Source of the DNA: Rhynchopus sp. YZ270_cl-10
Taxonomy: Eukaryota > Euglenozoa > Diplonemea > Diplonemida > Diplonemidae
DNA: 64,000 bases
Assembly: GCA_964035575.1 (NCBI GenBank)
Contig: OZ037842.1
Span: forward strand, 1,426,001-1,490,000
Reading direction: 5' to 3'
In this document: positions 8,134-17,865 of the stretch, piece by piece
Position numbering within the stretch: the stretch's first letter is position 1
Layout of the letters: each line of letters starts with the position of its first letter
Position numbers and translations under genes: made by a program
Notes under the pieces: model-generated
Told to the model about the DNA's origin: nothing
Seen by the model: the letters and a program-made list of their open reading frames with translations, nothing else
Database searches by the model: none

Positions 8134-10711
8134 ATGGCCGAGGTACTGCCGCCGATCGGCGCAGTTGTGATTGCGGTGGATCTGGTGTCGCAGGCGTCGC
8201 TGAACGGTCAGCGTGGGAAGGTTCTTAGCCACCAGGTGCCCGCGAACCCTGCTGGCATTTCGTGCGCTGTGGTGCAGTTCGATGGCCAGCCGCCACTGGC
8301 GCTGAAAGCGAAGAACCTGCAGGTGGCAGGCGCAGAACGGCGCTTTGCCATTGGCGACATGATCGAGGCGCACAGCCTCAAGAACAACGTTGCGCTCAAC
8401 GGCGTAGCAGGAAAGGTCCTCACCGTTGAGGAGTCCAACGGCACTGCCGTGTACACCATCGAGTTCCCCCCGCCGCACAGCGTTGTTGCTTTGGGCGCGA
8501 AGAACGCAAGAGAAGCGCAAAAGCCTGGTGCCGCTCGCTATCCCGTTGACGCGCAGGTCAGAGCGCATGGGCTTGTCTCACAGACCGCCGTGAACGGCCA
8601 GGTTGGCCGTGTCATCCACGTCCAGGGCCCCGACACTGTTGTCTGTAAATTCCCGCCACCACACGGAACGCTTGCACTCAAGATGAAGAACCTTGAGGTG
8701 TTCACTGGAGATGCGGTTCCCGTCCCTGCCCCTGCGGCTGCACCAGCAGCACCCCTTGGCGCTGCTCCCGCTGCCGCTGCCGCCCCTGCTCCTGCAGCAG
8801 CTGCGGCAACACCTGCAGCAACAGGCGACACACAGGCACAACAACAATTCCCTGTTGCATCTGAGGTTGAAGCACAGGGCATCCAATCTCGCCCAGACAT
8901 GAACGGCGCCCAGGGCACCGTCATGGGACACCGCGTCGGCCCGGACGGCAACATGCAGGTCATCGTACGCTTCCAGGTGCATGGAACGGTTGCCCTGCTT
9001 CGCTCGAATTTGAAAGCACTATCGACCAACACATTGGCGCAGGAGTTCCCTGTGGGGACTATGGTGCGCGCACACTCGATGCAGCACAATGTTTCTTTGG
9101 AGGGGGCTGTTGGGCGGGTGATATCATGTGACGAGCAGGCGGGGAAGGTTATGGTGTTGTTTTCGCATAACTTTGGGATGGTGTCGCTGAAGCGGTCGAA
9201 CTGCCAACGTGCGGATGAGACTGTTGCGGTGTCGGACCCACGGAAGGAGGATATGCAGAAGGCGCTCAACAGCCTGCGTGCGCCGCAGGTGCCGCCCGTC
9301 ATCCAGGAGGGCTTCCTCAACAAGAAGACGCCAGCCATGGGACGCGAGTACGACCGCAGATGGTTCGTGCTGCGTGGCAACAACCTTATCTACTACGAAG
9401 AGAAAGGCCGCATCCCCCTCTCCGCACAGCACGCAGTCCAAGAGGCACCTAACGACACATTCACAGTCAACGGACCCGGCATGAGCCGTACATTCGAGCT
9501 TAAGGTATGGCTTTTATTTGGAAAATGGAAAAGATTTTTTATGTACATACGACCCTATAACAGGCCGACACAATCGCAGCAAAGCTTTCCTGGGTTGGCG
9601 CGATTGACAGAGTTGTGAAGGGAACCACAGAGGTTGCGGTATGCAAAATTGTGCCGTAGAAGGCTGAAAATATAAAAATACACCCACAGAACTGCATGCA
9701 GCAGCTTGACGCCCTTGAGTCCTCGGCACGCTACACTGTTGAGAGCGACTTTGCCTTCACCTACCCTCTCCCCCCCAAGGGCGGCCCCAAGCCCAACGCT
9801 GCGGAGCCCTCCTCCGACGCAGCAGCGCCTGCAGCACCTGCAGGCGGTGCAATGAAGGACCTTGTGGCCGAGCTTGAGTCGCAGGTTGCCCAGCTCCGCG
9901 AACGCGCCACTATGGCAGAAGAGAGCAAAGATGCCGTCACGCAGGCACTCCGCGAGGCTCAGGTATGACACGCTTTCAATATTTTTTGGAGTAATGGTGT
10001 TCCCGAAAATCCAGGGACCTGTCAATATTGGGGTGTGTCATTTTTTGATTTTTACTGGGTCTGGGTCAAGGACATCAATATCGGCACTTTCGGGAACACC
10101 AAGTAAGCATAAACTTCTCTTTTTAATGTCGTACGAGAGACTTATCACCACCCTTTTTTTTTCAGGACATCCAAAACGGTGCCTCTGCCTCCCCTGAGCT
10201 GCAGCTTGAAAACACATCTTTGAAGGCGCGTATTGCGGAGCTTGAGTCTAGCGTGGCTGCTGAGCAGACCCGTGCACAGGAGGCTGCAGCACGCGCGGCT
10301 TCGGAGCACGACGCGGCGATGGCAGCCCTGCGGCAGCAGCTTGATGCTGCACGGGCAGCGCCTGTGGCAGCAGCAGTGGTGGCAACCCCAACACCGACAC
10401 CTGCTGCGGCGGTGGTCGAGAATGTGCATGACGCTGTGCCCGCTGCGAACGATGAGGACCCTGTGACTGTTATCCGCCAGGAGCCTCCGGCTGCAGTGGT
10501 GCCCGAGGTGGCTGCGCCTGTGGCAGCACCAGTTCCAGTTCCAGAGCCGGTGCCAGCAGCAGCACCCATGGAGTTCGAAATGGTGGCAGATGACGACGAA
10601 GTTGTGGCGCCCGTAAACGAGGCCACCCCAGAGGCTCTCCCCGTCCCTGTTGTCGCAGACGAAGCCGCGCCAGCGCCGGCAGAGGATGATATGTTCTTGT
10701 TGGCGGACTAA
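8134..10711 (+). CDS. Five SH3-like (KOW-type) repeats plus PH domain protein
   Basis: Four exons (8134-9504, 9564-9638, 9690-9962, 10166-10711) give 754 residues. All junctions are phase 0 with donors gtatgg, gtatgc, gtatga and acceptors acag, acag, tcag. The start is the ATG in aacaATGgcc. Five ~58-residue repeats lie at about 3-62, 65-124, 131-187, 231-289 and 297-352. Each has the pattern 'V.A..L.....LNG..G.V......V.F......L...NL', resembling small beta-barrel KOW/SH3-like units. An Ala/Pro linker sits at 190-228. A PH domain spans about 389-482 (GFLNKK, RRWFVLRGNNLIYYE, final helix with Trp in KLSWVGAIDRVV) and is split by two introns. Coiled coils and an Ala/Pro/Glu-rich acidic tail follow. 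Likely a cytoplasmic scaffold that binds membranes through PH. I know no named protein with this architecture. Confidence 0.82.
9995..10102. repeat. Short terminal-inverted-repeat element inside an intron
   Basis: Within the third intron of the preceding gene, GGTGTTCCCGAAA and TTTCGGGAACACC form a perfect 13-bp inverted repeat about 107 bp apart. Looser inner pairing lies around the two CAATAT motifs. It could be a small MITE; no target duplication is clear. Confidence 0.5.
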
Positions 10712-11660
10712 AGCGAAAAAAAGATTCTGTCAAAAATATTGGTTTCATCCACAACAAAAAAAAGATGTCCTTCAGGGAGACCTGATTGTCGATACAAAAT
10801 GGGCGAAAACAAAGATTTTTTTTTTGAAGGGAAAAAAAGGCAGATGGTTAAGCTACTGATAGGGGCGTCCTTTAGTCTGTTTTTCTTTTTAGTGTCGGCA
10901 TCTTAGGGTGTTTGGCGCGAATCAAACTTTTATTTTTGCTTTTTTTTTGTTCAGCGCCGGAGATATTTTTGCAGGCGATGGGGAGGGGTGCGGTCTTTTT
11001 GATTTTTTTTTTTACATCCCTTCACGTTTTTTTGGTTGTTGGTATATTATTTTTTTGTGGTTATGTGTTGTTTGTTAGGCTTTGGTTTCCCTCCCTTCCC
11101 ACTCAGAAACGTTTATCCCCTCCTATTCCCACCACGCCACCTCCCAGTATTGAAGAGAGAACGAAAGAAACAAAAAAAATCCCAATTTGCAAACAAAAAA
11201 AAAACAAAAACAAAAGATCTAGGCCATGCAAGGCAGAGGTTTGTTGGTGGAAAATAGTTATTCGACCAAAAACGGGTTACCTTCCCCCCATTTATCTCCC
11301 CTTTTTTCTTGTAGCTTACATGACTCCAGAAGAGTCTGGAGAGGGTACCATGTAGATACTTGAATGTTGTGCACAGAGCTTCCTGGAGTGTCAGTTGTCT
11401 TACGGTCTTTTTGTGGATGTGCGTGCTTTTTTTTCTTTTCCTGCTCAAAACAAAATAGGGGGAACTCTGAAAAGATAGTGAAAAACCGTCTGAATGGCAG
11501 TTACACAACAGATCATTGTTCTTTTTTGGGGGCACAGTCTGTTTGCCTGACCGTACAAAAAAAAAAAAAGAAAAAAAATATCGAGTGCAGATTCGCCTTG
11601 GGGGTGAATACTGGAAGGACCTACTTCGGTAGGCGATTGATCGATAAAAAAAACTGACTA

Positions 11661-11750
11661 CCGTAATTGTAAAAATGTTGGGCCGTAAAAATGTTGGGAC
11701 AGCCCAAAAAAGGCTCGCTCGTCCCAACATTTTTACGGCCCAACATTTTT
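11661..11750. mobile_element. CCGTA-family MITE, right end diverged
   Basis: The left end has TA then CCGTAATTGTAAAAATG. The arms GGCCGTAAAAATGTTGGGAC and GTCCCAACATTTTTACGGCC form a 20-bp perfect hairpin around a short loop. The right terminal repeat is not intact. Confidence 0.65.
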
Positions 11751-11769
11751 TGGGCTACTTTGGCTTGAG

Positions 11770-11900
11770 CCTATTTGTCTTAGCGTTTTTTTTTTTTTTT
11801 TTTTTTTTTTATTTGTTGTTGAAAACTTTGACACGTGCCAGTACGTTCAACCGCCTACTCGCTAGGTAATCGTAAAAAAAAAAAAAAGCTAAGACAAATC
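11770..11900. repeat. Inverted repeat with T/A-tract arms
   Basis: ATTTGTCTTAGC near 11770 pairs with GCTAAGACAAAT near 11889. Each arm continues inward as a T-run (about 28) or A-run (about 16). Probably a small foldback sequence between two MITEs. Confidence 0.45.
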
Positions 11901-11930
11901 TTCCCTAACAAAATCTACGTAAAAATTCCC

Positions 11931-12057
11931 TAACGTAAATATGTTGGGCCGTAAAAATGTTGGGACGGGAATTTTTCGCCCAGCTGTCCCAACATTTTTA
12001 CGGCCCAACATTTTTACGTTTCAACTTTTTTACGTCCCAATATTTTTACAATTACGG
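11931..12057. mobile_element. CCGTA-family MITE
   Basis: The arms share GGCCGTAAAAATGTTGGGAC and its complement. The right end is CAATTACGG followed by TA (12058-12059); the left end is ACGTAAATATG after TA. About 127 bp, close kin of the 11.66 kb copy. Confidence 0.68.
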
Positions 12058-12342
12058 TATTTGCAAACCATAAAGCGAAAAAAAGCACATAAAAGGAAAA
12101 GGCTTCGGCCAACATAGTACAGACCCTATTAGCCCTAAGTGGGTTATTAGGTGATTGTCGACAACAAAAACAAACACACCAAAAAAAAAAAAAAACAAAA
12201 AACAAAAAAAACAAACAAAAAATATACAAAAAACCAGGTCAAACAATAAACGTAACGATTTTTAAACCCAGTAGTGAATACCACACAGCTGCACCGTTCC
12301 CCTCAATGCATATGAGTGTATTTTTTTTTTCCCCATCAAAAA

Positions 12343-12375
12343 GGTTGACTAAGCGCGAGAATTTAGTCTCAATTT
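12343..12375 (+). repeat. Hairpin family A, degraded copy
   Basis: Left arm ggttgactaagcgcgaga is preserved; the right arm (atttagtctcaatt) pairs only partly. A T-rich tract follows. Confidence 0.4.
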
Positions 12376-12937
12376 ACCAAAAAATCCCCCCCCTTTTTTT
12401 TGTGTCTGTACACTCATTCGTCTCTCTCCTCGGGGAAAAGTGGAAAGGTGATTTTTTTTTTTTTACAGGGTTGGCGGAAACCCTGTACTATACGCTGTCC
12501 CGTTCTCTTTTGCTCTGTCGCTGTGTGGTCCAATTGGGGCCAGACCGGGACCTGGTCCTAGTTGGTGCCTTTTTTACCCGACATCAGGATTTTTTTTTGC
12601 ATTTTTGTCCCGAACCCAACCCAAAACCCCGCAAATGCACCACCAATAGCAACAACAGACATCCTTCAACGTCATTCGTTTGACAGTGGAAACAAACAAA
12701 CAAACAAAAAAAAAAAACAAAAAAAATGTCTGTTCTTCGTCCCCCATCCCAGAACTGCAAAGAGCTACAACTGTATTTTAAAGTAAAGAAAAAACGCCCC
12801 CCTACACCAGCGCACAAACCCTCTGTTCTCCCCATTCACCCCTCCCTCCCTCCCATCCACAGGACCCTCCCAGGGACTGTGTGGCGGGAATTTACTGTGG
12901 GAGGAGTTTTCTGTGTATTTTTTTTTTTTATTCCCCT

Positions 12938-13286
12938 GGGAAATAAAGTATACGAAGGATTTGGCACTTTTAGCGGGATTTTATTTAATGATAATTTCAC
13001 GCTAAATTTTGGTACATGTAGGTAGTAGGGCTGGAGGGACCGTCCAGCCTTTTTTAGCCTCCCTCCAGCCTCCTCAATCCCGCCAGCCCCTCAGCGGGCC
13101 TATCTAGGGGTCCGCGGGACCCGGTAGCGCTGGCGGGAGGGTAATGAGAGCTTTTTTTTTTTTTTTTTTCACGCTCTTTTTTTTTTTTTCCCTGAGAGCT
13201 TCCTGTGAGGACACATACTCGTTAGTTATTGCACAATAAATAAGTCACGCTAAAAGTGCCAAATCCTTTCGTATACTTTATTTCCC
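12938..13286. mobile_element. Terminal-inverted-repeat element (TTTTAGCGG family), larger member
   Basis: Ends are GGGAAATAAAGTATACGAAG and its complement near 13270-13286, continuing inward through GGATTTGGCACTTTTAGCG, so the arms are close to 39 bp. The 349-bp body has GC-rich Ala-free non-coding sequence and two T-runs. No ORF. Confidence 0.65.
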
Positions 13287-13304
13287 GTGAAATAAAATTA
13301 CGTA

Positions 13305-13466
13305 TTCACCTCCTTTTAGCGGATTATTTTGCGATACTTCACTTATTTTTTTCCCAGGCTCGTGCACTCAATTTGCCTCGCTTCGCTCGGCAAATTAAGT
13401 AGCCCTCGCCTGGGAAAAAAATGCGTGAAGTTATCGCAAAATAAAACCCCGCTAAAAGGAGGTGAA
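13305..13466. mobile_element. TA-flanked MITE (TTTTAGCGG family), small member
   Basis: Ends are TTCACCTCCTTTTAGCGG and CCGCTAAAAGGAGGTGAA with TA on both sides. Inner arms share TTTTGCGATA-type and CTTCAC sequence with the 12.94 kb element. The centre holds a second hairpin, TTGCCTCGCTTCGCTCGGCAA. Confidence 0.68.
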
Positions 13467-13796
13467 TAAATAGTTATTTTTGTTTCTTTGGGGGAGGATT
13501 GAAGGGGGTTCCCTTGACGCACCTTGACGCAACAGCAACGCTTTTCCCTGTAGGGATTGCTCTGCAATTTCTAAGGAGGATAAATATTGTTCGCCGCAGG
13601 TCTCCACTCTGTGCCGTAGATCAGTTGTTCTCTTGGGGATGCAACACTTATTTGGCTTTCCCAACAGTCTGAACACATTTACGTGCATGCTCCGTTGAAA
13701 CAAGGTATACCAGAGCATGTGAGATTTTGGAATCTGACATAGCTTTTCTCCCCAAGGTTCCCTTTTTTTCCGGTACAGCCGGTGATGTACCCCAAG

Positions 13797-13836
13797 GTAC
13801 ACTGATATGAGAGGGCTTTGTATTTCAAGTCAACCC
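13797..13836 (+). repeat. Dispersed repeat C, copy 1
   Basis: GGTACACTGATATGAGAGGG then CTTTGTATTTCAAGTCAAC. The other copies are at 16613-16646 (in an intron), 34407-34446 and 36082-36120, all on the + strand. Confidence 0.55.
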
Positions 13837-13917
13837 TTTTTGTTTTTTTTTGCAATGTGACACGATACGAATCGCATACTAGAAACCACACACCCCCCCA
13901 TGTTATTTCCCCTCCTA

Positions 13918-14053
13918 ATGGTGGCAGTATTGTGATTGGAGATCATTGGAATACACAAAATACATCAAAATACATCACAATACACGTGTATTGTGATGTA
14001 TTTTGATGTATTTTGCGTATTCCAATGGGCTCCCATCACAATACTGCCACCAT
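13918..14053. mobile_element. Near-perfect palindromic MITE
   Basis: 136 bp centred near 13985 (acacgtgtat). Ends are ATGGTGGCAGTATTGTGAT and its complement; TA flanks both sides (13916-13917, 14054-14055). Almost the whole length pairs with itself. A half-length relative lies near 35062-35125. Confidence 0.75.
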
Positions 14054-14132
14054 TACCCCTCTTTGGGTGACATTGGGTACAGAACCTTGTCTTAGACAAT
14101 GTCGATGCAAAAAAAATAAGAAAGACACGGTG

Positions 14133-14230
14133 TAACACTCTGGGGTTCGATAGCCCACGGAGTCCGTAGTCAGTGCTTGCTTCCCAGAGGCGGTTTTTTT
14201 TGTTTTTGTTTTTTTTTTTTGCACTCAATC
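14133..14230 (+). repeat. Hairpin family B, copy with both parts
   Basis: ACTCTGGGGTTCGATAGCCC is followed by the closing arm (cacggag), then GTCAGTGCTTGCTTCCCAGAGG and, after a T-tract, GCACTCAATCAACTTCAC. The T-tract is inserted between the usual GCG and TTTGCAC. Confidence 0.55.
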
Positions 14231-14499
14231 AACTTCACTTTTATTGCTGCTCAGAGTTATTTGCGGGCAAAGACAGATTTTATTTTATTTTGTTGATCAG
14301 TGCCCCTGTGTCCACCGGAGCACGGTAAGACATTCGCGCTTTCAGCGTCTTCTTTTGTTACACATTAGGGTAAAAAAGTAAAGATGGTATTCTTTGGCAA
14401 TGAAACTATGCAATAAAACACCACATTTTTATCTTGAACAGGGCCTTGCTTTTTTAGTACATTCAGGGGGGGTATTTTTTTTGTTACTGTACTTTTCAA

Positions 14500-14530
14500 G
14501 GTGACTAAGCACGAGAGGCTTAGGGTCATC
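14500..14530 (+). repeat. Hairpin family A, best copy
   Basis: ggtgactaagc, loop acgagag, gcttagggtcatc, then ttataaacttttt. The stem pairs throughout apart from one G bulge. Confidence 0.65.
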
Positions 14531-15590
14531 TTATAAACTTTTTTCTTTGGGGGGGGGGTGCAGACAGCTGCGCAGTGAGGGGGATGTTTTCCCCCCCTCT
14601 CCATTATGTCCTCTAACCTTCGTATTGCTATGCTTATTCATGCTTTGTGTTTGTATCCTCTCACCCCTCCCCTTTTCCTACCCCCCCATTTGGAGCTTTC
14701 GCCTTGTGTCGGTTAACACAACAGGCATGTGTGTTTTTTTTTTTTTTTTTTTTTGGATATTTTTTTTTGTTTCTCCAGAAAGAGGTTTTGTGACTCACAC
14801 CTGTGCAGATACTCTGGGTTTGATTTGTGTACCTGCATCCGAGAGGTGTGCGCATGGTATACACTTTACTTAGTGGGGGAAAAAGTGTGTCCATCTTTCA
14901 AATTTTCTTTGTTTTTATTCCACTTCCCGAACAAAAGATCCCCCCATGAAAAGGTAGAGTGGACAAGCCAGTCGGCAGCTTTTGCCTTTTTATTGGGTTG
15001 GGTCCTTTCCATTTGGTCTTGTGGTTTTTTTTTTTTGAAACGTTTCACTCCGTTTCAGCACTTTCACGTTACAAAGAGAATGAAGCCATCTAAAACGCAG
15101 CGCTTCGCTGGCACAGTACTGCCTTGATTTTCGTTGCACACAAACTCTTGGTTTTTTTTTTTGCAACTGACGCGCTGGAGAGGCCCTGGCCAAACATGGC
15201 GTGTTAGGGGAAATATATTCGTCGCACAGATTAGATCAGAGACCCCACCCGATATGTTTTTCATTTTACCTCTTTTGTGCTCCGCCACCGACACTCCCAT
15301 TTTCTGTACTTCAGGCAATAATCATATACCATCACACACTGACACAGTCCGCGTGTGCTGGAAACAATCAATTTTTTCAAAAAAAAAAAGTGGAAGCGTG
15401 CAATGCAACAAACGGTCGAGATCTGATCAAGCGAAACGGATATATTTCTTCTTGTTGAACACTCCCAACAGGGTCTGTGCAGAAACAGAAACAGGGTGGC
15501 TGAGCTTGTTTATTTTTAAAAGGTGGCTCACCAATGTGTGAGGTTTAGGATCGTCTTACAAAAAACCCCCTTTTTTTTTTGCCAGTTCCC

Positions 15591-15645
15591 GTCCGCCGAT
15601 GTACGGTGAGGCGCTTGCACTGTCAACTTCTCTTTTTTTTTTTCC
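15591..15645 (+). repeat. Hairpin family B, 3'-part variant
   Basis: CCGCCGATGTACGGTGAGGC, then GCTTGCACTGTCAACTTCTC and a T-run. The ccg...cgg pairing replaces the gtcccagagg form. Confidence 0.5.
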
Positions 15646-16085
15646 CTTTCAAATATTGCAGTTTTTTCAAAACACAAAAACGAGACGTATACAAACACTC
15701 CGTCTTTGGCAGATGTGTGTTGTTCTCTCGTTCACCATGACGCAGATTGCCCTCCCTCGGCTATTGGAATTTTCAATGGGTAAAGGGAAGGGCATTTTTT
15801 TGTTCGTTTTTTTTTTTGGGATTAGGTGGTTAGGGAGGGGCACGCGATTGCCCTGCAAGGGGGTTTCCTTGGTCACAGTATGGGCTGGCCAGTTCTTTTA
15901 TATTTATGAGTTTCAGAAGAAAAAAAAGCATGCTAGTACTATTTTTGCAATGTTTTTGCATTCACCCCCCAAAAAAAAACACTATTTAAAAAAAAAAATC
16001 TATATTTTTCAGGTTGCTATTGCACTTCACTCCAAGCAACCCCACACGCAATCCCCCATCGGTTCTCAGAACGGCAGAGCAGTTT

Positions 16086-16156
16086 AAAAAAAAACAAAAA
16101 CAAAAACAAAAACAAAAACAAAAACAAAAACAAAAACAAAAACAAAAACAAAAAAA
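16086..16156 (+). repeat. (AAAAAC)n microsatellite
   Basis: About 11 six-base units of aaaaac, slightly interrupted at both ends. Confidence 0.9.
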
Positions 16157-16452
16157 AGAGTGAACTGGACATTTGCACAGGTCGTTACTGCGTTATATTC
16201 CAACAATTTTTCAAAAAAAAAAAAAAAAATCCAAAAGTTCAAGAAAGTTGTCGAGAAAAGAAGAAAAAAAACAAAAAAAACAAAAAATGGCAAAACAAAG
16301 ATTACAAAATTCCATCTGGACCTCTTCTCTTTTTCTCTCTTTAGCTCACCCAACCCATCACCTACACAACTTTATCAACATCTCTAGGAACACACCACCC
16401 CTTTGAGCTCAAAAGGGAACGCACCGACCTAAACACCCCAACACAACACACA

Positions 16453-17204
16453 ATGGAAAATGTAGACAACCCCGACTTCGACCAGCTCTCCCAGGAGAAA
16501 GATCCTTTGGGGTATATCCCATTTTCTCACCCTAAACCTACAACACAATTCATTTTTTTTTTGATGGACAAAACTCCATCTTTCGATTGAAAGAATATCT
16601 TAATCATTTTTATACACTGTCATGAGGGCTTATTTCAAGTCAACATTTTTTTGTCACAACCCTACTTTAGCGTTATGTTCAAACGACTTCCAACTCTGTG
16701 GCCAAGCTTTCTTATCATTCACCGTATCACTCACCTACCTGACATGGTGTCGTGATTGGGGTACAATTCTCTGATATGATACTTCCCCAACCTTACCCTA
16801 ACACAGAGCAATCAGACGGATACAAGAGAACGCAGTGAAGCAGCATGAGGACGACCGTGAGGTGTACATGAAGGAGAAGAATGGAGAGACATTGAGCAAA
16901 GAGGAGCACGAACGTGTCGTACGATACCGCACCATGCGTACCCGACTGCGCAAGGCTCGGCGCGGTGGAGGTGGTGTGTCGCTTATGGCAAAGCTAGACA
17001 TGATGGTCTACTTTCTCTTCGCAGTCGGCCTCTACTTTATCTTGCTCTGGGAATACAAGGTACGTAACTTTATGAAAAAGAAAGAACAATATACAATACA
17101 TAATACAGCTTGACGTTCTTCCGATGATTCTCAATTTCTTGCGGCCGAACTTCGACCACCTCGACGAAGGAGGAAACTGGAAGACACACGCAGAAGAGTT
17201 GTGA
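16453..17204 (+). CDS. Small single-pass membrane protein, family not recognised
   Basis: Three exons, 16453-16511, 16807-17059 and 17109-17204, give 135 residues. Exon 1 ends in phase 2 (gg|gtatat), and joining to |a restores GGA; the second junction (AAG|gtacgt ... acag|CTT) is phase 0. An acceptor-like TTTAG ends at 16344 behind a T/C tract, followed by the C/A-rich leader to cacacaATG. The N-terminus is acidic (MENVDNPDFDQL), then a long charged helix (about 20-75, KQHEDDREVYMKEKN), a basic RTRLRKARRGGGG segment, and one transmembrane segment at about 86-103 (MMVYFLFAVGLYFILLW). The short tail ends THAEEL. The basic residues just before the membrane segment suggest an N-in topology. Intron 1 carries repeat C. 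The function cannot be told. Confidence 0.75.
16613..16646 (+). repeat. Dispersed repeat C, intronic copy
   Basis: TACACTGTCATGAGGGCTTA then TTTCAAGTCAAC, inside intron 1 of the small membrane-protein gene. Confidence 0.5.
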
Positions 17205-17865
17205 GGATTCCATAAAAAGACAGTAACGCAGCAAACAGAGGGGTAAAAAACTAAGGCGGATTTTTGGGATTTGGAGGAGGTTTTTTTACCCCATTGTTTG
17301 TGTCACTGTATTATGCGGCAATCTCCTGCGTTATTTTTTTGTATTTTTGTGTGGTAAGGCTTCCAACCTTTGCAACATTTTTTTCATTCTCAACGAACAC
17401 CATAAGTAGGGTGTATATGAGAACGGTGATGTTCTACAAAACAATACACCGCGTCTTTATCGTTGTTACCTCGCATCTTTGAATAAATGTGCACGAGAGG
17501 GACAGACCTCTTCCAAGTTTTTTTTTTAACACTCCGGGGGGTTCGATAACCCGAGGAGTGTCAGTGCCTGTGTCCCTGAGGCGTTTTGCACTATCAACTT
17601 CACTTTTTTTTCTTTCAGCCTCTTCAAAAAAATCGTTCAATTCATGATTCGGGCAATCAAATAAAAACTCCATTCTCTCTCTCTCCTGACCACCTCAAAA
17701 CCCCCACCTCTGCTCTAACCAATAAAAGACCACCCTCTCTCTCATCACCACCCCACTATTTCAAACTTAGTTGTATCAGTGGTCTCCACAAAACACTTTT
17801 TTTTTGACCTTTTTTTTACTCCCCAGACAATATCTTTCCGGGAATTTCCCACCTTTTTTTTTAAA
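17205..17865. other. Intergenic region with hairpin B
   Basis: Besides the hairpin B copy (17528-17612) it holds T-tracts and a C/T-rich leader. ACTCCCCAG ends at 17826 after two T8 runs, an acceptor-like site 40 bases before the next ATG. Confidence 0.5.
17528..17612 (+). repeat. Hairpin family B, complete copy
   Basis: Part 1: ACACTCC, then GGGGTTCGATAACCC and GAGGAGTGT. Part 2: CAGTGCCTGTGTCCCTGAGG, then CGTTTTGCACTATCAACTTC and a T8 run. AGTGC and GCACT pair to close the second hairpin. Confidence 0.65.

Larger units (their letters stand above)
10712..16452. other. 5.7-kb gene-free repeat region
   Basis: No convincing gene. Long T-tracts (8-28 bases) are frequent on the + strand. Within it lie MITEs at 11661-11750, 11931-12057, 12938-13286, 13305-13466 and 13918-14053; hairpin A copies at 12343-12375, 14500-14530 and 15522-15557; hairpin B at 14133-14230 and 15591-15645; and repeat C at 13797-13836. 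An (AAAAAC)n run lies at 16086-16156. ORFs of 100-200 codons here are T-tract translations. Confidence 0.6.

Noticed and set aside
10912-11730. ORFs of 147 and 205 codons on opposite strands
   Set aside because: Phe/Lys-rich readings of T- and A-tracts, without a start context or domain.
12466-12488. ACAGGGTT...AACCCTGT as hAT ends
   Set aside because: The two arms are only 7 bases apart, so it is a simple hairpin.
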